From: Sympetrum striolatum
Taxonomy: Eukaryota; Arthropoda; Insecta; Odonata; Libellulidae
Assembly (NCBI GenBank): GCA_947579665.1
Contig: OX388344.1
Location: forward strand, 13,200,346-13,264,345
Direction: 5' to 3'
Length of the DNA stretch: 64,000 nt
The notes beneath the pieces were generated by a model. The model made no database searches and was not told the origin of the DNA. It was given only the letters and a program-made list of their open reading frames with translations. The stretch's first letter is position 1. Each line of letters starts with the position of its first letter. Position numbers and translations under genes: made by a program. Positions 48,091 through 61,269 of the stretch are shown here, piece after piece.

Positions 48091-50190
48091 AATCGCAAAT
48101 TAAAAATTGCTCAAAATCGATCCCCATTAATTCTGGTGGTAGGTATAATTATTGTTGATACTAAATAGGCATTCGTTTTGCGCTATCATTGCAAATAAGC
48201 GAGATATAAGCGTTTGAAAATTTGAAAAATCGCAAATTTAAAATTGCTCAAAATCGATCCCCATTAATTCTGTTGGTAGGTATAATTATTGTTGATACTA
48301 AATAAGCATTCATTTTGCGCTATCATTGCAAATAAGCGAGATATAAGCGTTTGAAAATTTGAAAAATCGCAAATTTTAAATTGCTCAAAATCGATCCCAA
48401 TTAATTCTGGTGGTAGGTATAATTATTGGTGATACTAAATAGGCATTCGTTTTGCGCTATCATTGCAAATAAGCGAGATATAAGCGTTTGAAAATTTGAA
48501 AAATCGCAAATTAAAAATTGCTCAAAATCGATCCCCATTAATTCTGGTGGTAGGTATAATTATTGTTGATACTAAATAAGCATTCGTTTCGCGCTATCAT
48601 TGCAAATAAGCGAGATATAAGCGTTTGAAAATTTGAAAAATCGCAAATTTAAAATTGCTCAAAATCGATCCATATTAATTCTGGTGGTAGGTATAATTAT
48701 TGTTGATACTAAATAAGCATTCGTATTGCGCTATCATTGCAAATAAGCGAGATATAAGCGTTTAAAAATTTGAAAAATCGCAAATTTAAAATTGCTCAAA
48801 ATCGATCCCCATTAATTCTGGTGGTAGGTATAATTATTGTTGATACTAAATAGGCATTCGTTTTGCGCTATCATTGCAAATAAGCGAGATATAAGCGTTT
48901 GAAAATTTGAAAAATCGCAAATTTAAAATTGCTCAAAATCGATCCATATTAATTCTGGTGGTAGGTATAATTATTGTTGATACTAAATAGGCATTCGTTT
49001 TGCGCTATCATTGCAAATAAGCGAGATATAACCGTTTGAAAATTTAAAAAATCGCAAATTTAAAATTGCTCAAAATCGATCCATATTAATTCTGGTGGTA
49101 GGTATAATTATTGTTGATACTAAATAAGCATTCGTATTGCGCTATCATTGCAAATAAGCGAGATATAAGCGTTTAAAAATTTGAAAAATCGCAAATTTAA
49201 AATTGCTCAAAATCGATCCCCATTAATTCTGGTGGTAGGTATAATTATTGTTGATACTAAATAGGCATTCGTTTTGCGCTATCATTGCAAATAAGCGAGA
49301 TATAAGCGTTTGAAAATTTGAAAAATCGCAAATTTAAAATTGCTCAAAATCGATCCATATTTATTCTGGTGGTAGGTATAATTATTGTTGATACTAAATA
49401 AGCATTCGTATTGCGCTATCATTGCAAATAAGCGAGATATAAGCGTTTAAAAATTTGAAAAATCGCAAATTTAAAATTGCTCAAAATCGATCCCCATTAA
49501 TTCTGGTGGTAGGTATAATTATTGTTGATACTAAATAAGCATTCGTTTTGCGCTATCATTGCAAATAAGCGAGATATAAGCGTTTGAAAATTTGAAAAAT
49601 CGCAAATTTAAAATTGCTCAAAATCGATCCCCATTAATTCTGGTGGTAGGTATAATTATTTTTGATACTAAATAGGCATTCGTTTTGCGCTATCATTGCA
49701 AATAAGCGAGATATAAGCGTTTGAAAATTTGAAAAATCGCAAATTTAAAATTGCTCAAAATCGATCCCCATTAATTCTGTTGGTAGGTATAATTATTGTT
49801 GATACTAAATAAGCATTCATTTTGCGCTATCATTGCAAATAAGCGAGATATAAGCGTTTGAAAATTTGAAAAATCGCAAAATTAAAATTGCTCAAAATCG
49901 ATCCCCATTAATTCTGGTGGTAGGTATAATTATTGTTGATACTAAATAAGCATTTGTATTGCGCTATCGTTGCAAATAAGCGAGATATAAGCGTTTGAAA
50001 ATTTGAAAAATCGCAAATTTAAAATGCTCAAAATCGATCCCCATTAATTCTGGTGGTAGGTATAATTATTGTTGATACTAAATAAGCATTCAATTTGCGC
50101 TATCATTGCAAATAAGCGAGATATAAGCGTTTGAAAATTTGAAAAATCGCAAATTTAAAATTGCTCAAAATCGATCCCCATTAATTCTGG
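46190..50190. repeat. Copy of 5.93-9.93 kb (shift 40,257)
   Basis: Collinear markers at exactly 40,257 bp: GCTAAAAATCG (5,934/46,191), GCATTTG (7,228/47,485), CGCAAATTTTAAATTG (8,111/48,368), TATTTATTC (9,101/49,358), ATTTTTGATAC (9,401/49,658), CTGTTGG (about 9,514/49,771) and CATTTGTATTGC (9,694/49,951). After about 50.2 kb the shift becomes 40,531, that is two extra monomers. TTTCGCGCTAT at 48,587 stands where copy 1 has TTTTCCGCTAT, a different mutation at nearly the same place. Confidence 0.88.
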
Positions 50191-53100
50191 TGGTAGGTAT
50201 AATTATTGTTGATACTAAATAGGCATTCGTTTTGCGCTATCATTGCAAATAAGCGAGATATAAGCGTTTGAAAATTTGAAAAATCGCAAATTTAAAATTG
50301 CTAAAAATCGATCCCCATTAATTCTGGTTGTAGGTATAATTATTGTTGATACTAAATTAGCATTCGTATTGCGCTATCATTGCAAATAAGCGAGATATAA
50401 GCGTTTGAAAATTTGAAAAATCGCAAATTTAAAATTGCTCAAAATCGATCCCAATTAATTCTGGTGGTAGGTATAATTATTGTTGATACTAAATAGGCAT
50501 TCGTTTTGCGCTATCATTGCAAATAAGCGAGATATAAGCGTTTGAAAATTTGAAAAATCGCAAATAAAAAATTGCTCAAAATCGATCCCCATTAATTCTG
50601 GTGGTAGGTATAATTATTGTTGATACTAAATAAGCATTCGTTTTGCGCTATCATTGCAAATAAGCGAGATATAAGCGTTTGAAAATTTGAAAAATCGCAA
50701 ATTTAAAATTGCTCAAAATCGATCCATATTAATTCTGGTGGTAGGTATAATTATTGTTGATACTAAATTAGCATTCGTATTGCGCTATCATTGCAAATAA
50801 GCGAGATATAAGCGTTTAAAAATTTGAAAAATCGCAAATTTAAAATTGCTCAAAATCGATCCCCATTAATTCTGGTGGTAGGTATAATTATTGTTGATAC
50901 TAAATAGGCATTCGTTTTGCGCTATCATTGCAAATAAGCGAGATATAAGCGTTTGAAAATTTGAAAAATCGCAAATTTAAAATTGCTCAAAATCGATCCC
51001 CATTAATTCTGGTGGTAGGTATAATTATTGTTGATACTAAATAGGCATTCGTTTTGCGCTATCATTGCAAATAAGCGAGATATAACCGTTTGAAAATTTG
51101 AAAAATCGCAAATTTAAAATTGCTCAAAATCGATCCATCTTAATTCTGGTGGTAGGTATAATTATTGTTGATACTAAATAAGCATTCGTATTGCGCTATC
51201 ATTGCAAATAAGCGAGATATAAGCGTTTAAAAATTTGAAAAATCGCAAATTAAAAATTGCTCAAAATCGATCCCCATTAATTCTGGTGGTAGGTATAATT
51301 ATTGTTGATACTAAATAAGCATTCGTTTTGCGCTATCATTGCAAATAAGCGAGATATAAGCGTTTGAAAATTTGAAAAATCGCAAATTTAAAATTGCTCA
51401 AAATCGATCCCTATTAATTCTGGTGGTAGGTATAATTATTGTTGATACTAAATAGGCATTCGTTTTGCGCTATCATTGCAAATAAGCGAGATATAAGCGT
51501 TTGAAAATTTGAAAAATCGCAAATTAAAAAGTGCTCAAAATCGATCCCCATTAATTCTGGTGGTAGGTATAATTATTGTTGATACTAAATAGGCATGCGT
51601 TTTGCGCTATCATTGAAAATAAGCGAGATATAAGCGTTTGAAAATTTGAAAAATCGCAAATTTAAAATTGCTCAAAATCGATCCCCATTAATTCTGGTGG
51701 TAGGTATAATTATTGTTGATACTAAATAGGCATTCGTTTTGCGCTATCATTGCAAATAAGCGAGATATAAGCGTTTAAAAATTTGAAAAATCGCAAATTT
51801 AAAATTGCTCAAAATCGATCCCCATTAATTCTGGTGGTAGGTATAATTATTGTTGATACTAAATAGGCATTCGTTTTGCGCTATCATTGCAAATAAGCGA
51901 GATATAAGCGTTTAAAAATTTGAAAAATCGCAAATTTAAAATTGCTCAAAATCGATCCCCATTAATTCTGGTGGTAGGTATAATTATTGTTGATACTAAA
52001 TAGGCATTCGTTTTGCGCTATCATTGCAAATAAGCGAGATATAAGCGTTTGAAAATTTGAAAAATCGCAAATTTAAAATTGCTCAAAATCGATCCATATT
52101 AATTCTGGTGGTAGGTATAATTATTGTTGATACTAAATAGGCATTCGTTTTGCGCTATCATTGCAAATAAGCGAGATATAACCGTTTGAAAATTTAAAAA
52201 ATCGCAAATTTAAAATTGCTCAAAATCGATCCATATTAATTCTGGTGGTAGGTATAATTATTGTTGATACTAAATAAGCATTCGTATTGCGCTATCATTG
52301 CAAATAAGCGAGATATAAGCGTTTAAAAATTTGAAAAATCGCAAATTTAAAATTGCTCAAAATCGATCCCCATTAATTCTGGTGGTAGGTATAATTATTG
52401 TTGATACTAAATAGGCATTCGTTTTGCGCTATCATTGCAAATAAGCGAGATATAAGCGTTTGAAAATTTGAAAAATCGCAAATTTAAAATTGCTCAAAAT
52501 CGATCCATATTTATTCTGGTGGTAGGTATAATTATTGTTGATACTAAATAAGCATTCGTATTGCGCTATCATTGCAAATAAGCGAGATATAAGCGTTTAA
52601 AAATTTGAAAAATCGCAAATTTAAAATTGCTCAAAATCGATCCCCATTAATTCTGGTGGTAGGTATAATTATTGTTGATACTAAATAAGCATTCGTTTTG
52701 CGCTATCATTGCAAATAAGCGAGATATAAGCGTTTGAAAATTTGAAAAATCGCAAATTTAAAATTGCTCAAAATCGATCCCCATTAATTCTGGTGGTAGG
52801 TATAATTATTTTTGATACTAAATAGGCATTCGTTTTGCGCTATCATTGCAAATAAGCGAGATATAAGCGTTTGAAAATTTGAAAAATCGCAAATTTAAAA
52901 TTGCTCAAAATCGATCCCCATTAATTCTGTTGGTAGGTATAATTATTGTTGATACTAAATAAGCATTCATTTTGCGCTATCATTGCAAATAAGCGAGATA
53001 TAAGCGTTTGAAAATTTGAAAAATCGCAAAATTAAAATTGCTCAAAATCGATCCCCATTAATTCTGGTGGTAGGTATAATTATTGTTGATACTAAATAAG

Positions 53101-54920
53101 CATTTGTATTGCGCTATCGTTGCAAATAAGCGAGATATAAGCGTTTGAAAATTTGAAAAATCGCAAATTTAAAATGCTCAAAATCGATCCCCATTAATTC
53201 TGGTGGTAGGTATAATTATTGTTGATACTAAATAAGCATTCAATTTGCGCTATCATTGCAAATAAGCGAGATATAAGCGTTTGAAAATTTGAAAAATCGC
53301 AAATTTAAAATTGCTCAAAATCGATCCCCATTAATTCTGGTGGTAGGTATAATTATTGTTGATACTAAATAGGCATTCGTTTTGCGCTATCATTGCAAAT
53401 AAGCGAGATATAAGCGTTTGAAAATTTGAAAAATCGCAAATTTAAAATTGCTAAAAATCGATCCCCATTAATTCTGGTTGTAGGTATAATTATTGTTGAT
53501 ACTAAATTAGCATTCGTATTGCGCTATCATTGCAAATAAGCGAGATATAAGCGTTTGAAAATTTGAAAAATCGCAAATTTAAAATTGCTCGAAATCGATC
53601 CCAATTAATTCTGGTGGTAGGTATAATTATTGTTGATACTAAATAGGCATTCGTTTTGCGCTATCATTGCAAATAAGCGAGATATAAACGTTTGAAAATT
53701 TGAAAAATCGCAAATAAAAAATTGCTCAAAATCGATCCCCATTAATTCTGGTGGTAGGTATAATTATTGTTGATACTAAATAAGCATTCGTTTTGCGCTA
53801 TCATTGCAAATAAGCGAGATATAAGCGTTTGAAAATTTGAAAAATCGCAAATTTAAAATTGCTCAAAATCGATCCATATTAATTCTGGTGGTAGGTATAA
53901 TTATTGTTGATACTAAATTAGCATTCGTATTGCGCTATCATTGCAAATAAGCGAGATATAAGCGTTTAAAAATTTGAAAAATCGCAAATTTAAAATTGCT
54001 CAAAATCGATCCCCATTAATTCTGGTGGTAGGTATAATTATTGTTGATACTAAATAGGCATTCGTTTTGCGCTATCATTGCAAATAAGCGAGATATAAGC
54101 GTTTGAAAATTTGAAAAATCGCAAATTTAAAATTGCTCAAAATCGATCCCCATTAATTCTGGTGGTAGGTATAATTATTGTTGATACTAAATAGGCATTC
54201 GTTTTGCGCTATCATTGCAAATAAGCGAGATATAACCGTTTGAAAATTTGAAAAATCGCAAATTTAAAATTGCTCAAAATCGATCCATCTTAATTCTGGT
54301 GGTAGGTATAATTATTGTTGATACTAAATAAGCATTCGTATTGCGCTATCATTGCAAATAAGCGAGATATAAGCGTTTAAAAATTTGAAAAATCGCAAAT
54401 TAAAAATTGCTCAAAATCGATCCCCATTAATTCTGGTGGTAGGTATAATTATTGTTGATACTAAATAAGCATTCGTTTTGCGCTATCATTGCAAATAAGC
54501 GAGATATAAGCGTTTGAAAATTTGAAAAATCGCAAATTTAAAATTGCTCAAAATCGATCCCCATTAATTCTGGTGGTAGGTATAATTATTGTTGATACTA
54601 AATAGGCATTCGTTTTGCGCTATCATTGCAAATAAGCGAGATATAAGCGTTTGAAAATTTGAAAAATCGCAAATTAAAAATTGCTCAAAATCGATCCCCA
54701 TTAATTCTGGTGGTAGGTATAATTATTGTTGATACTAAATAGGCATGCGTTTTGCGCTATCATTGAAAATAAGCGAGATATAAGCGTTTGAAAATTTGAA
54801 AAATCGCAAATTTAAAATTGCTCAAAATCGATCCCCATTAATTCTGGTGGTAGGTATAATTATTGTTGATACTAAATAGGCATTCGTTTTGCGCTATCAT
54901 TGCAAATAAGCGAGATATAA
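48720..54920. repeat. 23-monomer tandem duplication (shift 3,150)
   Basis: About 3.05 kb (48.72-51.77 kb) is repeated at 51.87-54.92 kb. Shared markers are ATAACCG with AATTTAAAAAATCG (49,028/52,178), CAAATAAAAAATTG (50,562/53,712), ATAACCG (51,082/54,232) and GGCATGCG (51,597/54,747 for GCGT). I noticed four differences: CGATCCCTATT near 51,410, AAAAAGTGCTC near 51,530, GCTCGAAATCG near 53,591 and ATAAACGTTTG near 53,687. It is one of the youngest events visible here. Confidence 0.92.
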
Positions 54921-55600
54921 GCGTTTGAAAATTTGAAAAATCGCAAATTTAAAATTGCTCAAAATCGATCCATATTAATTCTGGTGGTAGGTATAATTAT
55001 TGTTGATACTAAATAAGCATTCGTATTGCGCTATCATTGCAAATAAGCGAGATATAAGCGTTTAAAAATTTGAAAAATCGCAAATTTAAAATTGCTCAAA
55101 ATCGATCCCCATTAATTCTGGTGGTAGGTATAATTATTGTTGATACTAAATAAGCATTCGTTTTGCGCTATCATTGCAAATAAGCGAGATATAAGCGTTT
55201 GAAAATTTGAAAAATCGCAAATTTAAAATTGCTCAAAATCGATCCCCATTAATTCTGGTGGTAGGTATAATTATTGTTGATACTAAATAGGCATTCGTTT
55301 TGCGCTATCATTGCAAATAAGCGAGATATAAGTGTTTGAAAATTTGAAAAATCGCAAATTAAAAATTGCTCAAAATCGATCCTCATTAATTCTGGTGGTA
55401 GGTAAAATTATTGTTGATACTAAATAGGCATTCGTTTTGCGCTATCATTGCAAATAAGCGAGATATAAGCGTTTGAAAATTTGAAAAATCGCAAATTTAA
55501 AATTGCTCAAAATCGATCCCCATTAATTCTGTTGGTAGGTATAATTATTGTTGATACTAAATAAGCATTCATTTTGCGCTATCATTGCAAATAAGCGAGA
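52600..55600. repeat. Copy of 34.25-37.25 kb (shift 18,350)
   Basis: Markers at 18,350 bp are ATTATTTTTGATAC (34,451/52,801 by block start), CTGTTGG (34,571/52,921), ATAACCG (35,882/54,232), GGCATGCG, AAGTGTTTG (36,981/55,331 for AGTG) and GGTAAAATTA (37,051/55,401). The match ends at about 55.6 kb, where this copy runs straight into a 136-bp AAATGCTC unit. Both overlapping parts of the 3,150-bp duplication therefore derive from the 34-37 kb type. Confidence 0.9.
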
Positions 55601-58600
55601 TATAAGCGTTTGAAAATTTGAAAAATCGCAAATTTAAAATGCTCAAAATCGATCCCCATTAATTCTGTTGGTAGGTATAATTATTGTTGATACTAAATAA
55701 GCATTCAATTTGCGCTATCATTGCAAATAAGCGAGATATAAGCGTTTGAAAATTTGAAAAATCGCAAATTTAAAATTGCTCAAAATCGATCCCCATTAAT
55801 TCTGGTGGTAGGTATAATTATTGTTGATACTAAATAGGCATTCGTTTTGCGCTATCATTGCAAATAAGCGAGATATAAGCGTTTGAAAATTTGAAAAATC
55901 GCAAATTTAAAATTGCTAAAAATCGATCCCCATTAATTCTGGTTGTAGGTATAATTATTGTTGATACTAAATTAGCATTCGTATTGCGCTATCATTGCAA
56001 ATAAGCGAGATATAAGCGTTTGAAAATTTGAAAAATCGCAAATTTAAAATTGCTAAAAATCGATCCCTATTAATTCTGGTGGTAGGTATAATTATTGTTG
56101 ATACTAAATAAGCATTCGTTTTGCGCTATCATTGCAAATAAGCGAGATATAAGCGTTTGAAAATTTGAAAAATCGCAAATTTAAAATTGCTCAAAATCGA
56201 TCCCCATTAATTCTGGTGGTAGGTATAATTATTGTTGATACTAAATAGGCATTCGTTTTGCGCTATCATTGCAAATAAGCGAGATATAAGCGTTTGAAAA
56301 TTTGAAAAATCGCAAATTAAAAATTGCTCAAAATCGATCCCCATTAATTCTTGTTGTAGGTATAATTATTGTTGATACTAAATAGGCATTCGTTTTGCGC
56401 TATCATTGCAAATAAGCGAGATATAAGCGTTTGAAAATTTGAAAAATCGCAAATTTAAAATTGCTCAAAATCGATCCCCATTAATTCTGGTGGTAGGTAT
56501 AATTATTGTTGATACTAAATAGGCATTCGTTTTGCGCTATCATTGCAAATAAGCGAGATATAAGCGTTTGCAAATTTGAAAAATCGCAATTTTAAAATTG
56601 CTAAAAATCGATCCCCATTAATTCTGGTTGTAGGTATAATTATTGTTGATACTAAATAAGCATTCGTATTGCGCTATCATTGCAAATAAGCGAGATATAA
56701 GCGTTTGAAAATTTGAAAAATCGCAAATTTAAAATTGCTAAAAATCGATCCGAATTAATTCTGGTGGTAGGTATAATTATTGTTGATACTAAATAGGCAT
56801 TCGTTTTGCGCTATCATTGCAAATAAGCGAGATATAAGCGTTTGAAAATTTGAAAAATATCAAATTAAAAATTGCTCAAAATCGATCCCCATTAATTCTG
56901 GTGGTAGGTATAATTATTGTTGATACTAAATAGGCATTCGTTTTGCGCTATCATTGCAAATAAGCGAGATATAAGCGTTTGAAAATTTGAAAAATCGCAA
57001 ATTTAAAATTGCTCAAAATCGATCCCCATTAATTCTGGTGGTAGGTATAATTATTGTTGATACTAAATAAGCATTCATTTTGCGCTATCATTGCAAATAA
57101 TTGAGATATAAGCGTTTGAAAATTTGTAAAATCGGAAAATTTAAAATTGCTCAAAATCGATCCCCATTAATTCTGGTGGTAGGTATAATTATTGTTGATA
57201 CTAAATAAGCATTCGTATTGCGCTATCGTTGCAAATAAGCGAGATATAAACGTTTGAAAATTTGAATAATCGCAAATTTAAAATGCTCAAAATCGATCCC
57301 TATTAATTCTGGTGGTAGGTATAATTATTGTTGATACTAAATAAGCATTTGTATTGCGCTATCATTGCAAATAAGCGAGATATAAACGTTTAAAAATTTG
57401 AAAAATCGCAAATTTAAAATTGCTCAAAATCGATCCCTATTAATTCTGGAGGTAGGTATAATTATTGTTGATACTAAATAGGCATTTGTTTTGCGCTATC
57501 ATTGCAAATAAGCGAGAAATAAGCGTTTGAAAATTTGAAAAATCGCAAATTTAAAATTGCTCAAAATGGATCCCCATTAATTCTGGTGGTAGGTATAATT
57601 ATTGTTGATACTAAATAAGCATTCGTTTTGCGCTATCATTGCAAATAAGCGAGATATAAGCGTTTGAAAATTTGAAAAATCGCAAATTTAAAATTGCTCA
57701 AAATCGATCCCCATTAATTCTGGTGGTAGGTATAATTATTGTTGATACTAAATAGGCATTCGTTTTGCGCTATCATTGCAAATAAGCGAGATATAAGCGT
57801 TTGAAAATTTGAAAAATCGCAAATTTAAAATTGCTCAAAATCGATCCCCATTAATTCTGGTTGTAGGTATAATTATTGTTGATACTAAATAAGCATTCGT
57901 ATTGCGCTATCATTGCAAAGCAGCGAGATATAAGCGTTTGAAAATTTGAAAAATCGCAAATTTAAAATTGCTCAAAATCGATCCCCATTAATTCTGGTGG
58001 TAGGTATAATTATTGTTGATACTAAATAGGCATTCGTTTTGCGCTATCATTGCAAATAAGCGAGATATAAGCGTTTGAAAATTTGAAAAATCGCAAATTT
58101 AACATTGCTCAAAATCGATCCCCATTAATTCTGGTGGTAGGTATAATTATTGTTGATACTAAATAAGCATTCGTTTTGCGCTATCATTGCAAATAAGCGA
58201 GATATAAGCGTTTGAAAATTTGAAAAATCGCAAATTTAAAATTACTCAAAATCGATCCATATTAATTCTGGTGGTAGGTATAATTATTGTTGATACTAAA
58301 TAAGCATTCGTATTGCGCTATCATTGCAAATAAGCGAGATATAAGCGTTTAAAAATTTGAAAAATCGCAAATTTAAAATTGCTCAAAATCGATCCCCATT
58401 AATTCTGGTGGTAGGAATAATTATTGTTGATACTAAATAGGCATTCGTTTTGCGCTATCATTGCAAATAAGCGAGATATAAGCGTTTGAAAATTTGAAAA
58501 ATCGCAAATTTAAAATTGCTCAAAATCGATCCCCATTAATTCTGGTGGTAGGTATAATTATTGTTGATACTAAATAGGCATTCGTTTTGCGCTATCATTG

Positions 58601-60800
58601 CAAATAAGCGAGATATAAGCGTTTGAAAATTTGAAAAATCGCAAATTTAAAATTGCTCAAAATCGATCCATATTAATTCTGGTGGTAGGTATAATTATTG
58701 TTGATACTAAATAAGCATTCGTATTGCGCTATCATTGCAAATAAGCGAGATATAAGCGTTTAAAAATTTGAAAAATCGCAAATTTAAAATTGCTCAAAAT
58801 CGATCCCCATTAATTCTGGTGGTAGGTATAATTATTGTTGATACTAAATAAGCATTCGTATTGCGCTATCATTGCAAATAAGCGAGATATAAGCGTTTGA
58901 AAATTTGAAAAATCGCAAATTTAAAATTGCTCAAAATCGATCCCCATTAATTCTGGTGGTAGGTATAATTATTGTTGATACTAAATAGGCATTCGTTTTG
59001 CGCTATCATTGCAAATAAGCGAGATATAAGCGTTTGAAAATTTGAAAAATCGCAAATTAAAAATTGCTCAAAATCGATCCCCATTAATTCTGGTGGTAGG
59101 TATAATTATTGTTGATACTAAATAGGCATTCGTTTTGCGCTATCATTGCAAATAAGCGAGATATAGGCGTTTGAAAATTTGAAAAATCGCAAATTTAAAA
59201 TTGCTCAAAATCGATCCCTATTAATTCTGGTGGTAGGTATAATTATTGTTGATACTAAATAAGCATTCATTTTGCGCTATCATTGCAAATAAGCGAGATA
59301 TAAGCGTTTGAAAATTTGAAAAATCGCAAATTTAAAATTGCTCAAAATCGATCCCCATTAATTCTGGTGGTAGGTATAATTATTGTTGATACTAAATAAG
59401 CATTCGTATTGCGCTATCGTTGCAAATAAGCGAGATATAAGCGTTTGAAAATTTGAAAAATCGCAAATTTAAAATGCTCAAAATCGATCCGCATTAATTC
59501 TGGTGGTAGGTATAATTATTGTTGATACTAAATAAGCATTCGTTTTGCGCTATCATTGCAAATAAGCGAGATATAAGCGTTTGAAAATTTGAAAAATCGC
59601 TAATTTAAAATTGCTCAAAATCGATCCCCATTAATTCTGGTGGTAGGTATAATTATTGTTGATACTAAATAGGCATTCGTTTTGCGCTATCATTGCAAAT
59701 AAGCGAGATATAAGCGTTTGAAAATTTGAAAAATCGCAAATTAAAAATTGCTAAAAATCGATCCCCATTAATTCTGGTTGTAGGTATAATTATTGTTGAT
59801 ACTAAATAAGCATTCGTATTGCGCTATCATTGCAAATAAGCGAGATATAAGCGTTTGAAAATTTGAAAAATCGCAAATTTAAAATTGCTCAAAATCGATC
59901 CCCATTAATTCTGGTGGTAGGTATAATTATTGTTGATACTAAATAGGCATTCGTTTTGCGCTATCATTGCAAATAAGCGAGATATAAGCGTTTGAAAATT
60001 TGAAAAATCGCAAATTTAAAATTGCTCAAAATCGATCCCCATTAATTCTGGTGGTAGGTATAATTATTGTTGATACTAAATAAGCATTCGTTTTGCGCTA
60101 TCATTGCAAATAAGCGAGATATAAGCGTTTGAAAATTTGAAAAATCGCAAATTTTAAATTGCTCAAAATCGATCCCCATTAATTCTGGTGGTAGGTATAA
60201 TTATTGTTGATACTAAATAGGCATTCGTTTTGCGCTATCATTGCAAATAAGCGAGATATAAGCGTTTGAAAATTTGAAAAATCGCAAATTAAAAATTGCT
60301 CAAAATCGATCTTCATTAATTCTGGTGGTAGGTATAATTATTGTTGATACTAAATAAGCATTTGTTTTGCGCTATCATTGCAAATAAGCGAGATATAAGC
60401 GTTTGAAAATTTGAAAAATCGCAAATTTAAAATTGCTCAAAATCGATCCATATTAATTCTGGTGGTAGGTATAATTATTGTTGATACTAAATAAGCATTC
60501 GTATTGCGCTATCATTGCAAATAAGCGAGATATAAGCGTTTAAAAATTTGAAAAATCGCAAATTTAAAATTGCTCAAAATCGATCCCCATTAATTCTGGT
60601 GGTAGGTATAATTATTGTTGATACTAAATAGGCATTCGTTTTGCGCTATCATTGCAAATAAGCGAGATATAAGCGTTTGAAAATTTGAAAAATCGCAAAT
60701 TTAAAATTGCTCAAAATTGATCCCCATTAATTCTGGTGGTAGGTATAATTATTGTTGATACTAAATAAGCATTTGTTTTGCGCTATCATTGCAAATAAGC

Positions 60801-60930
60801 GAGATATAAGCGTTTGAAAAATCGCAAATTTAAAATTGCTCAAAATCGATCTCCTTTTAATTCTGGTGGTAGGTATAATTATTGTTGATACTAAATAGGC
60901 ATTCGTTTTGCGCTATCATTGCAAATAAGC
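60801..60930. repeat. 130-bp monomer: loss of one TTTGAAAA copy
   Basis: The unit reads CGTTTGAAAAATCGC, having lost exactly one of the two adjacent TTTGAAAA copies (8 bp), and also has CGATCTCCTTTTAATT, one base longer than consensus. The length is 137 - 8 + 1 = 130 bp. It is the only unit of this length I found, and it was not spread to other parts of the window. Confidence 0.92.
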
Positions 60931-61269
60931 GAGATATAAGCGTTTGAAAATTTAAAAAATCGCAAATTTTAAATTGCTCAAAATCGATCCCCATTAATTC
61001 TGGTGGTAGGTATAATTATTGTTGATACTAAATAAGCATTCGTTTTGCGCTATCATTGCAAATAAGCGAGATATAAGCGTTTGAAAATTTGAAAAATCAC
61101 AAATTTAAAATTGCTCAAAATCGATCCCCATTAATTCTGGTGGTAGGTATAATTATTGTTGATACTAAATAAGCATTCGTTTTGCGCTATCATTGCAAAT
61201 AAGCGAGATATAAGCGTTTGAAAATTAGAAAAATCGCAAATTTAAAATTGCTCAAAATCGATCCCTATT

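Noticed and set aside
39781..48440. TATTGGTGATAC at about 39,799 and 48,427 as evidence of another long duplication
   Set aside because: Flanking units differ (CGATTCTTATT beside the first, CGATCCCAATT beside the second), so this looks like the same single-base change arising twice.
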